Shown: positions 55,789-63,077 of the stretch, one piece after another
Position numbering within the stretch: position 1 is the first letter of the stretch
Layout: each line of letters starts with the position of its first letter
The notes under the pieces: model-generated
What the model was told of the DNA's origin: nothing
The model's database searches: none
Seen by the model: only the letters and a program-made list of their open reading frames with translations
Program-made: the position numbers and the translations under genes
NCBI RefSeq assembly: GCF_001368815.1
Contig: NZ_CTEI01000001.1
Coordinates: forward strand, 62,001 to 126,000
Direction of reading: 5' to 3'
Length of the DNA stretch: 64,000 nt
DNA from: Paraliobacillus sp. PM-2
Lineage (GTDB): Bacteria; Bacillota; Bacilli; Bacillales; Amphibacillaceae

Positions 55789-57321
55789 TTGAACAAGAAA
55801 CAGGAAATATTAAAAAGATATTTAGATGGTGAGAGCCAACGAAGTATTGCGAAAGAATTAAAAGCTTCTAGAAATACGGTGAGGAAATATATCGAAGTAT
55901 TTGAGAAGAGTAAGCAACAAGACGTACGGAAATTACCTATACCTGAAAATATGATAAGTGCACCTCGCTATAAACCGAGGCTAAACCCAAAAAGAGTATT
56001 AACGAAAGAAATTCAGAAATTATTACAGCAATATATTGCGGAGAATCAATGGAAACAACAACATTACATGGCAAAGCAACAGATGAAAATCATAGATATG
56101 CATGAAGCTTTATTAGACAAAGGGTACACCATTAGTTATACGACAATAAGGAACTATGTAAATAAAGAAATAGTGAAGAAAAAAGAAGTATTTATTCGAA
56201 AGTATTGTGAGCCTGGTGCCGAGATCGAGTTTGATTGGGGAGAAGTGAAGTTAGAAGTGCAGAGGAAAATAAAAAGTTTTTCATTAGCTGTTTTCACATT
56301 ACCTTATAGCAATTATCGGTTCGCAAGGTTGTATGAGTCCGAAACACAAATATGTGTTTTAGATGTTCATACCAAATTAGTAGACCACTTGGATTTTATT
56401 CCAGAGGTGTTCACATATGATAATATGCGAACAGTTGTCAAATCATTTGTTGGTAAGGAAAAGACTATCACCGAGCCAATGAAACAACTAGCTGACTATT
56501 ATCAATTTCGTATCCGGTTATGTGAGATAAGAAAAGGAAATGAAAAGGGACATGTGGAAAGGAGTGTAGAATTCGTTCGGCGAAAAGCTTTTTCCACCGC
56601 ATATAAGTTTCCAAACATACAAGAAGCCAATCAGCACCTAATAACAGTTTTAGAGACTCTTAACCAGCGTTTTCACCATGAACACAAAATAAAACATGTG
56701 GACTTAATGAAAAAGGAAAAGGAAGCAGCAGGACCAACATCCTTTCAACCATTTGATGTGGCAGAACTAATCGAGTGTCGTGTGGATAAATACAGTACGG
56801 TTGTCCTTAAACAGAATCATTATTCTGTCCCAGAGGGACACGTGGGGAAATATATACGTGCTAAAGTAGGAGCAGAGCACATTCGGTTATTTATTGACGG
56901 AGAATACGTAGCAACACATTCCCGAAATTGGGGACTTCACCAATGGGAAATGAATATCTACCACTATTTACAAACATTTGAAAAGAAAAAGGGTGCCATG
57001 ATCCAAAGTCAATGTTTGAAACAGGCACCAACACATATAAAAAATATCTATCATCAATATTATATCGGAAAAGAGAAAGAATTCATAGCATTACTCCATT
57101 ATATAAAGGAAAATAATAACCTTCAGGATGTATTAAAGGCGATCCATCAATTAAAAAAAGTGCGTTCCAATTATGTTTCGCTCGATCGAATCCAGTTTAT
57201 CTGTGATCAACAGGAAGAGGAACCTATGGTGGATGAGCGAGATGATATAACGAAGCAAGCTGAATCGAATTTACAAGCCTATCAAAAACTATTTTATCTG
57301 ACAGAAGAAGGAGTAATGTAA
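55789..57321 (+). CDS. istA: IS21 transposase IstA
   Basis: The DDE transposase of the element. The N-terminal helix-turn-helix (LDGESQRSIAKELKASRNTVRKYI) is followed by an integrase core with Asp in IEFDWGEVKLE (near residue 150), Asp in TYDNMRTVVKSFVG (near 220) and Glu in EKGHVERSVEFVRR (near 265). The C-terminal domain is of the Mu-transposase type. TTG 55789 follows AGGAGTG by 6 bp and gives 510 residues; the frame is open from ATG 55753. istB starts after one base, indicating coupling. Confidence 0.94.
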   Translation: MNKKQEILKRYLDGESQRSIAKELKASRNTVRKYIEVFEKSKQQDVRKLPIPENMISAPRYKPRLNPKRVLTKEIQKLLQQYIAENQWKQQHYMAKQQMKIIDMHEALLDKGYTISYTTIRNYVNKEIVKKKEVFIRKYCEPGAEIEFDWGEVKLEVQRKIKSFSLAVFTLPYSNYRFARLYESETQICVLDVHTKLVDHLDFIPEVFTYDNMRTVVKSFVGKEKTITEPMKQLADYYQFRIRLCEIRKGNEKGHVERSVEFVRRKAFSTAYKFPNIQEANQHLITVLETLNQRFHHEHKIKHVDLMKKEKEAAGPTSFQPFDVAELIECRVDKYSTVVLKQNHYSVPEGHVGKYIRAKVGAEHIRLFIDGEYVATHSRNWGLHQWEMNIYHYLQTFEKKKGAMIQSQCLKQAPTHIKNIYHQYYIGKEKEFIALLHYIKENNNLQDVLKAIHQLKKVRSNYVSLDRIQFICDQQEEEPMVDERDDITKQAESNLQAYQKLFYLTEEGVM

Positions 57322-57322
57322 T

Positions 57323-58090
57323 ATGGATCAACAAACGCAACTTATTCAATTATGTAAAGAATTAAGATTGCCAACTATTCGCAAAATGGTTCAGGACCAA
57401 GATGCATTCAAACAACCGAAACAAGCTTATGATGTATTACTACAAGTTTTAACACAGGAAAAAGAAGATCGTATGGTTCGTGCAAAACAGACTCGCATCC
57501 GGGCTGCAAATTTCCCCCAGAAAAAGCTGTTGGAAGAATTAATAGAAGAAGCATTACCAGAACAAGCAAGACAAAAGTTACCTCAATTAAAGACATTATC
57601 TTTTATTCAGGAGGGTCAAAATGTTATTTTGACAGGCCCTCCCGGCACGGGAAAATCCCATCTGGCTATCGGATTAGGGATGGAAGCATGCTTAGCTGGT
57701 TATCGTGTGTTTTTCGCAACGGTTCCCTCTTTTATTAATCAATTAAAAGAGCATCGCTCGGAGCGTACGTTACGGTCATTCGAATTAAAGTTTGAAAAGT
57801 ATGACCTTGTCATTTTAGATGAATTGGGCTATATATCTTTTGATAAAGAAGGAGCTGAATTATTATTTTCGCATTTATCGCTACGAGCAGATAGAAAATC
57901 TACGATTATTACTAGTAATTTATCTTTTTTAAAGTGGCAAGATATTTTTCATGATGCCGTACTAACCGCAGCTTTAACAGATCGCTTAACACATAAATCT
58001 CATGTTTTAAACATGAGTGGAGCATCTTATCGAATGAAAGAAACAGAAGAATGGATGAGAAATAGTAATGATCAAGTGGCTCTAAATTAA
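57323..58090 (+). CDS. istB: IS21 helper ATPase IstB
   Basis: An AAA+ ATPase of 255 residues that loads IstA at target DNA. Walker A GPPGTGKSHLAIGLG is at about residue 106, Walker B LVILDELGYISFD at about 165, and a sensor segment TIITSNLSFLKWQDIF follows. The C-terminal LTDRLTHKSHVLNMSG is typical. ATG 57323 begins directly after the istA stop. The frame is intact, so the element may be functional. Confidence 0.95.
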   Translation: MDQQTQLIQLCKELRLPTIRKMVQDQDAFKQPKQAYDVLLQVLTQEKEDRMVRAKQTRIRAANFPQKKLLEELIEEALPEQARQKLPQLKTLSFIQEGQNVILTGPPGTGKSHLAIGLGMEACLAGYRVFFATVPSFINQLKEHRSERTLRSFELKFEKYDLVILDELGYISFDKEGAELLFSHLSLRADRKSTIITSNLSFLKWQDIFHDAVLTAALTDRLTHKSHVLNMSGASYRMKETEEWMRNSNDQVALN

Positions 58091-58127
58091 ATTGCGATAT
58101 GGCTCACTTTTCACTTGCGAAATACAT

Positions 58128-58319
58128 ATGAGTGAAAAGGCTAAAGAAGCAAGGCGTAAATATATGCGTGAGTATTTAAGACAGTGGCGGCAGAAACCAG
58201 AAAACAAAGCTAAAATACGTAAGTACCAAAAACGCTACCAAAAAAGTGCAAATGGCTTAGAGAAACAAAAGCAAGCAGAAGAAAGATTCTATCAACGAAA
58301 AGCTGAGGAGGAAGAATAA
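58128..58319 (+). CDS. Small basic protein, start region displaced by IS21
   Basis: A 63-residue basic helical protein (MSEKAKEARRKYMREYLRQWRQ...) like small phage proteins of unknown role. Before insertion the gene began at ATG 55664 (MSMSEKAK...), overlapping the upstream stop. The IS21 target duplication TATGAG supplies an in-frame ATG at 58128, so the coding sequence survives but has lost its ribosome site and operon promoter. Its stop overlaps the next start (TAATG). Confidence 0.6.
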   Translation: MSEKAKEARRKYMREYLRQWRQKPENKAKIRKYQKRYQKSANGLEKQKQAEERFYQRKAEEEE

Positions 58320-58531
58320 TGTCAAAAACAGTTGAACAACTAGAAAGAGAATTAGCACAATCTAATGAGGATTTTGAACAAGTAGCTGGTATAGCAGAAA
58401 GGCGTTTTTTGTCGTCTTTAGCATTTAGAGCATTTCTAGGGAAAAAAGGATTAACTGAAGAATTTGAAAAATATGAGAAACAATTTAGCGAAAACATCCA
58501 AGATTATTTGAATGGGGATATAGAAATCTAA
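58319..58531 (+). CDS. Small acidic helical protein
   Basis: A 70-residue protein (MSKTVEQLERELAQSNEDFEQ...), mostly helical with an amphipathic C-terminal half and a hydrophobic stretch FLSSLAFRAFLG in the middle. No family recognised. The ATG overlaps the previous stop and a GAGGAGGAA site lies within the upstream gene. It is part of the small phage-like operon interrupted by IS21. Confidence 0.6.
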   Translation: MSKTVEQLERELAQSNEDFEQVAGIAERRFLSSLAFRAFLGKKGLTEEFEKYEKQFSENIQDYLNGDIEI

Positions 58532-58611
58532 TGTTTTAACAAAGGGGGAAGATTAGTTCCCCCTTCATTTGAAAACGATACTCTATGCACACGAGGTAGG
58601 AGGGGGAATTG

Positions 58612-59130
58612 ATGGAGCAAAAAGGAATCTGTGGGGCTAGAAAGAAAAAAAGTAAGGAGCCTTGCAGAAATAGACCTCTTGAGAATGGGCGTTGCAGATT
58701 TCACGGTGGCTTAAGTCGTGGCCCAATAGATAAAGAAAAACATCGAAAGAGCTTGGAAGGTAATAAAAACGCTATAAAGACTGGAGAATATGAAACAATC
58801 AGCTATGATACATTGACTGAGGATGAGAAGGTATTGTTTGAAATGGTTCCTGAAGATGTGGAAAAGCAAGTTAAGGGACGGTATAAATTACTTGAAATAC
58901 GGACTAGGCGATTAATGAAACGTTATAACGAAGAATTTTTAAAAGCAAAGCCTAATTACAAATTTATTGACCGCTTAGAAGAAGCCTTAACTCGTATAGA
59001 CTCCAGAGCATATGAATTAATAAGGGAGAATAGGGAGTTTTCAGCTAATGAATCAGAAGGTGATACAAGCTCCTTGGATAACCTAGTTTATATTATCTCT
59101 AAAGCAAGGGAACAACGACAAAAGTCATAA
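58612..59130 (+). CDS. HGG-motif phage protein, terminase small subunit-like
   Basis: A 172-residue protein with an N-terminal Cys/His cluster (CGARKKKSKEPCRNRP, GRCRFHGGLSRGP) and the NKNAIKTGEYETI segment. This HGG motif followed by a K-x-G-x-Y element is common in phage and satellite proteins annotated as small terminase subunits, which recognise DNA for packaging. The rest (about 70-172) is charged and helical. TTG 58609 and ATG 58612 are both in frame; ATG 58612 follows AGGAGGGGG. The packaging role is inferred from motif resemblance. Confidence 0.65.
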   Translation: MEQKGICGARKKKSKEPCRNRPLENGRCRFHGGLSRGPIDKEKHRKSLEGNKNAIKTGEYETISYDTLTEDEKVLFEMVPEDVEKQVKGRYKLLEIRTRRLMKRYNEEFLKAKPNYKFIDRLEEALTRIDSRAYELIRENREFSANESEGDTSSLDNLVYIISKAREQRQKS

Positions 59131-59202
59131 ACAGGTGATTTTGGCTTTTTTAGTCTATGAGGTGTCAAACTACTCACATTTAAAGATAAACGCGCACACG
59201 AA

Positions 59203-59234
59203 GGGACAACCACTAAAAATGGTTGTTCTTTTTT
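59203..59234 (+). terminator. Terminator after the phage-like operon
   Basis: GACAACCA pairs with TGGTTGTT over a seven-base loop and is followed by CTTTTTT. Confidence 0.82.
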
Positions 59235-59241
59235 ATATTTT

Positions 59242-59472
59242 TACTTAAAAAACAGTGGATTTAATTTATATATCAAACGTAACCGTTAATCACGGAAGAT
59301 AAACGAGGTGATATTTAGAAAGGGTTCGTTAGTATTACGGTACAAAACTATGTTAAAAGAACAGATTTTTTTTAATTCTACTTAAAAAGGGTGCAATTTT
59401 ATATATACGTATATGAGAGCACTTTTAAGTAGCTTGAAATGATCATTCTAGCAATTTAAAGACTACTTAAAA
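59242..59472. repeat. Iteron-like TACTTAAAA repeats before the replication gene
   Basis: TACTTAAAA occurs at 59242-59250, 59379-59387 and 59464-59472, and in inverted form (TTTTAAGTA) at 59423-59431. The second and inverted copies bracket an AT-rich palindromic stretch (ATATATACGTATAT). They lie in the 471-bp gene-free region before a replication-protein gene, a usual place for an origin. An origin role is inferred. Confidence 0.5.
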
Positions 59473-59601
59473 TTTACAAGAGTTTCTATATAAGTCGTAT
59501 GTAGATACTTTGCTTTCAATTAGTACAAGGGGGTGCTCAAATATGTGATAGCACATAAAGGTTACTGCGAAACCAATTTATAAATACAAGGAGGACTTAT
59601 T

Positions 59602-60750
59602 ATGGCAATCGACACTGTTACACTACGTTCACCATTTATAGATGAAGATATGGCAAAACGTATAGAAGAACAGAGCATTAAAAGGCAAGGATTGGATATG
59701 AAATCAGGAGAGCTTTTATACTCTCTAACAACTGCAAGGTTACAAGGTTCATACGATTCTCGTATTTCGGTAAAGATAGAACGAACACAAAGAGGCTTTG
59801 AGAATGGTATGCCTTACGAGAAGTCATGTAACCCTTATATAACATTGGAATGTAGTGTTCACAAAGCATTGGTGGGTCATAATGTCTTTGGAGGACCAGA
59901 AGACTTTATATCTTCTATTAAATGGCTTATTGATTTTACTGGCGGGTTATTAGGAGTAGAGCTACCTTATGCAGAGTTATGGCAAGTGAGAAGAGTTGAT
60001 ATTGCTGAAGTATTTGAGTTTCAAGATAAGAGCGAGATATTTAATTGGTTTAGTGGTTTGCAAATTAACGGTCTCAGCTATAAACACAATGTAAATAGAT
60101 TTGGCTCGCACGGTATTCAGCTCAAAAAAGCTGCCACACGAATCAAATTTTATCATAAAGGGACAGAGTTCAAGAAACATGACATGAAAAGGCTGGGTAA
60201 GTTCATGGATCGATTTGATTTAATGGAGCTAGAATTTAAAGCTGATTATTTATTGCGTGGCGAGGTTGAGTTAAAAGCAAGAAAACTAAAAGAAGACTTC
60301 GGTCAAATACCTAAAGTGTCTGAAATATCAAATGAATATTTAGAGCGTTCTTATGATATACAAGTCGAAAAGTTTTTAATGGAGTCTGGTGATAACTATA
60401 AAATTGTCAGAAACATTAATACAGTTCAAGAAAGGTTGTGCATTGTGTACGGTGCGAGAAGGTCTATAGGTTTATTTAGCACCTGGAACTTACTTGCGAC
60501 AATTGGGGAGGACTTTGTTAAGAAAGTGCTTCAAATATCAACTTTTTATGAGCACAAAAGGTTATTAAGAAGAGCTGGTTGTTCTTGGCATAATACAAAT
60601 ATAAATGGCGAATCTGCATTTCCAGAAAGTTTTACACCAGTTAGAAGTGACAAAAACAGACTTAATGAAAAATTGCATTCTGTTTCAAATAAATTGAAAT
60701 ATTATAGATCTGACTCAAAAATCCTGAATGAAGAAGAAAGCTTACTTTAA
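59602..60750 (+). CDS. Phage/plasmid replication initiator (gene II/X-like)
   Basis: A 382-residue protein. The start MAIDTVTLRSPFIDE and segments WQVRRVDIAEVFEF, YKHNVNRFGSHGIQLKKAATRIKFYHKGTEFKKH and LMELEFKADYLLRG (about 125-235) resemble the phage/plasmid replication protein II/X group, which initiates rolling-circle replication by nicking the origin. I could not assign the catalytic Tyr with confidence. A GGAGG site lies before ATG 59602. Iteron-like repeats lie upstream and a serine recombinase downstream, consistent with a mobile element able to replicate after excision. Confidence 0.68.
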   Translation: MAIDTVTLRSPFIDEDMAKRIEEQSIKRQGLDMKSGELLYSLTTARLQGSYDSRISVKIERTQRGFENGMPYEKSCNPYITLECSVHKALVGHNVFGGPEDFISSIKWLIDFTGGLLGVELPYAELWQVRRVDIAEVFEFQDKSEIFNWFSGLQINGLSYKHNVNRFGSHGIQLKKAATRIKFYHKGTEFKKHDMKRLGKFMDRFDLMELEFKADYLLRGEVELKARKLKEDFGQIPKVSEISNEYLERSYDIQVEKFLMESGDNYKIVRNINTVQERLCIVYGARRSIGLFSTWNLLATIGEDFVKKVLQISTFYEHKRLLRRAGCSWHNTNINGESAFPESFTPVRSDKNRLNEKLHSVSNKLKYYRSDSKILNEEESLL

Positions 60751-60759
60751 ACAATATTG

Positions 60760-60868
60760 CCTGCGTTACAAAAATATATAGTGTAGCAGTTGTAAGCCCT
60801 ATAGGGAAGGTCGTATAGTGTTAATCACTTTAATAACGTTACACAAATTAAAGTTTTTGTAACGCAGG
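60760..60868. repeat. 15-bp inverted repeat in the recombinase leader
   Basis: CCTGCGTTACAAAAA (60760-60774) and TTTTTGTAACGCAGG (60854-60868) are perfect complements 79 bp apart. The right arm overlaps the first bases of the recombinase ribosome site AGGAGG (60866-60871). It could be a regulatory RNA structure or a recombinase-binding site. Confidence 0.8.
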
Positions 60869-60879
60869 AGGTATCTTCA

Positions 60880-61665
60880 ATGGAAAAAGTGGTCGGTTAT
60901 GTCCGTGTATCTACCAAAGGACAGGTGAAAGATGGCTATAGCTTGGATTATCAGGTAGAAGAAATCAAGAAATTCTGTAAAACACAGAAGTTAGAGCTAG
61001 TTCACATCTATCAGGACAAGGGCATAAGTGGAGCAAAAGTTGATGAAGAAGCAATGACTATTGAAAGAGACGGGTTACAACATATGCTTTCAGATTTAGA
61101 ACACCTTGACACAACAAAGGTAATTGTATTAAACACTTCTAGACTTTGGCGATCGGATATTGTAAAGGTGCTGATTCAAAGGGAGTTAAAGAAAAACAGG
61201 ATTGACATTAAATCTATAGAACAGCCGAATTATAGTATTTTCAACCACGACCCAAGTGATTTTTTCATTAACGGAATGATGGAACTGTTAGACCAATACC
61301 AACGGTTGGAAATTACTCTTAAATTAAGCAGAGGTAGAAGACGGAAAGCGCAAAACGGTGGTTATGCTGGCGGTAGAGCTACTTTTGGTTATGACTCTAA
61401 AAAAGGTAGTAAGCAATTACGATTAAATGATAAACAGGCTAAATCTGTACGTGAATTGTTTAAATTAAGGAATGAGTATCCAACGTGGTCGCTATCTGAT
61501 CTAGCCGATGCTTTAAACGATAAGGGCTACTTAACCAGACAAAATAAAAAGTTTACGAAAGTACAGGTTAAAAGAATTTTAGATAAAGAGAATTTTTATT
61601 GGTATGTCAACACTAAATTGGACACATTTTTAAAGGTTAACCGACTTGTATTCAGTAGGTGTTAA
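60880..61665 (+). pseudogene. Serine recombinase interrupted by an IS3-family element
   Basis: Resolvase-type N-terminal domain with catalytic Ser in VVGYVRVSTKGQV (about residue 11), NTSRLWRSD and the LDQYQRLEITLKLSRGRRR hinge, then a recombinase domain (NGGYAGGRATFGYD, about 160-240). The genuine sequence ends at codon 240 (TAT 61597-61599); everything after is read from the IS. Joining it across the insertion to 62825-62893 restores KENFYRGFYEYGK and a product of 262 residues. Even so it lacks the zinc-ribbon and coiled-coil C-terminus of large serine recombinases. The start ATG 60880 follows AGGAGGT. Its original function was probably excision or integration of the island. Confidence 0.88.
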
Positions 61666-62454
61666 GTAATCTAGGGATCCATGAATTCGAATATGATTAA
61701 ACCAATGAACATAATCAAACAGTTCAAGGTCAAGTTCGTGTTGGTCAGTAAAATAAGCCCCTTTGACAAACTCTGTTTTGATAGTCTTGAATGTAGCTTC
61801 TGCAACGGCATTGTCATACGGCGTTCCTTTCTCGCTCAAAGAACGCTCAATACCAAACGTTTCTAACGCTTGGTCAATCAGCTGGTTTTTAAATTCGCTA
61901 CCTCTATCCGTGTGGAACAATTCAAGGTGATGAAGATTGTACGGAACGGATGCAAAGGCGCGTTGAACTAAAGCAGCACTTTTATGAGGTCCTGCACTGT
62001 GACCAATAATTTCACGATTATATAAATCTACTAAAACGCAAATATAATGCCATTTCTGCCCAACCTTCACGTAGGTTAAATCGCTTACAATTACTTTTAA
62101 TTCTTCATCTTGGTCAAATGCTCGATTGAGCGTGTTTCCAACTACTGATTCATTGCACGATGATTTGGACGGTTTAAATTGAGCGACTGTATATTTTGAG
62201 ACAAGTCCTTGTTCTTTCATGATTCGTCCAATTCGACGTCGTGACACAACCCAGCCAAGTTTTTTTAACTCAACCTTAATCTTTCGTTGACCATAGTTAT
62301 GACGACTTTTCTTAAAAATAGCAACAATCAGATCTGTTAATTCTTGATTCTGATCATCACGAATTTTTGCTTCGTAATAATACGTACTTCGGGCAATTTG
62401 CAGGACGTCGCACATTGCTGATACCGAGTATTTGTGACGGTTATTTCGGATCAC
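61630..62454 (-). CDS. IS3-family transposase OrfB (DDE domain)
   Basis: Integrase catalytic domain of the element. The N-terminal HTH_21-like region (YYYEAKIRDDQNQELTDLIVAIFKKSRHNYGQRKI) precedes the DDE residues in VSDLTYVKVGQKW, LFHTDRGSEFKNQ and GTPYDNAVAEATFKTIKTE. About 274 residues from GTG 62454. It lies in the -1 frame relative to orfA, so the active transposase is expected to be an OrfAB fusion made by programmed frameshifting, as is known for IS3. Confidence 0.94.
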   Translation of the reverse strand: MIRNNRHKYSVSAMCDVLQIARSTYYYEAKIRDDQNQELTDLIVAIFKKSRHNYGQRKIKVELKKLGWVVSRRRIGRIMKEQGLVSKYTVAQFKPSKSSCNESVVGNTLNRAFDQDEELKVIVSDLTYVKVGQKWHYICVLVDLYNREIIGHSAGPHKSAALVQRAFASVPYNLHHLELFHTDRGSEFKNQLIDQALETFGIERSLSEKGTPYDNAVAEATFKTIKTEFVKGAYFTDQHELDLELFDYVHWFNHIRIHGSLDYLTPTEYKSVNL

Positions 62455-62456
62455 AT

Positions 62457-62741
62457 CTACTTTCGTCCCATGATCAGCGCGGCCTGCTTTAAAATATCAT
62501 TTTCCATGGCCAACTTTTGATTTTCTTTACGAAGTTTGATTAATTCTTCTTGTTCCGGTGTGCGATTATCTTTTTCCTGAAACGATCCACTATCATGATA
62601 CTGACGAACCCACTTATCAAAGGATGAAGGGGTTAATTCATAGTCTTTAATTATTTCGGCACGGGGTTTACCAGATGCATGCAATTGTACCATCTGTTCT
62701 TTGAATTCTTTAGAAAAGCTTCGTCTCATTCTTCTGGTCAT
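62457..62741 (-). CDS. IS3-family OrfA (helix-turn-helix)
   Basis: A 94-residue DNA-binding subunit: helix-turn-helix RRSFSKEFKEQMVQLHASGKPR..ELTPSSFDKWV and a C-terminal leucine-zipper helix EELIKLRKENQKLAMENDILKQA. The stop lies 3 bp before the nominal orfB start. TTTTAAAGC near the end of the gene is a possible slippage region. Confidence 0.93.
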   Translation of the reverse strand: MTRRMRRSFSKEFKEQMVQLHASGKPRAEIIKDYELTPSSFDKWVRQYHDSGSFQEKDNRTPEQEELIKLRKENQKLAMENDILKQAALIMGRK

Positions 62742-62821
62742 TTATAAAACTCCTTGGCTTTTTATTTGAACCAAGTCTAACTGACCTTAACTAACTTGTC
62801 CAACCAAGTGTAACCGATTCA

Positions 62822-62893
62822 TATAGAGGATTCTACGAATATGGAAAAGTAGCATCAAAAGGTCAACACGAAAAAATACTTGATACAAAATGA
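62822..62893 (+). pseudogene. 3' remnant of the interrupted serine recombinase
   Basis: After the IS the frame reads Y-RGFYEYGKVASKGQHEKILDTK and stops at TGA 62891-62893. RGFYEYGKV..GQHE is the expected continuation of a recombinase domain after KENFY, which confirms the junction. Confidence 0.85.
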
Positions 62894-62903
62894 GGTGAAG
62901 GTA

Positions 62904-63026
62904 GTGGAAGAAAAAGAAAGTAGTGTGCTAATACCTAGTGAAACAGAAGCTAAGAAAAGCGAAGCTATTATGCTTATAGCAGAAATGATAAAAAAACACA
63001 GTCAATATGTAGACTTTGGAAAATAA
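62904..63026 (+). CDS. Forty-codon acidic small protein
   Basis: GTG 62904 follows GAGGTGAAG and opens a 40-codon frame (VEEKESSVLIPSETEAKK..AEMIKKHSQYVDFGK) ending at TAA 63024-63026. It lies between the two recombinase genes, which suggests co-transcription. No known family. Sequence shows a predicted helix with an amphipathic pattern in the second half. Confidence 0.55.
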   Translation: MEEKESSVLIPSETEAKKSEAIMLIAEMIKKHSQYVDFGK

Positions 63027-63077
63027 AAGCTAGGATGAGGGGGGCCCTCTCCTAGTCATCAAAAAGGAGAAATGAAA

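Larger units (their letters stand above)
55674..58126 (+). mobile_element. IS21-family insertion sequence (2453 bp)
   Basis: The ends match as imperfect inverted repeats: left TGTATATGGTAACTTAAAAG and right, reverse complemented, TGTATTTCGCAAGTGAAAAG, both continuing into TGAGCC. A 6-bp duplication TATGAG flanks it (55668-55673 and 58127-58132). It carries istA and istB in one transcript. It is inserted at the start codon region of a small phage-like gene. Confidence 0.93.
61600..62821 (-). mobile_element. IS3-family insertion sequence (1222 bp)
   Basis: Ends are TG..CA: TGGTATGTCAACACT at 61600 and, at the other end in reverse complement, TGAATCGGTTACACT, both continuing to a TTGGACA block. 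The 3-bp duplication TAT (61597-61599 and 62822-62824) agrees with IS3. It carries orfA and orfB on the minus strand, opposite to the recombinase it splits. Confidence 0.9.
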
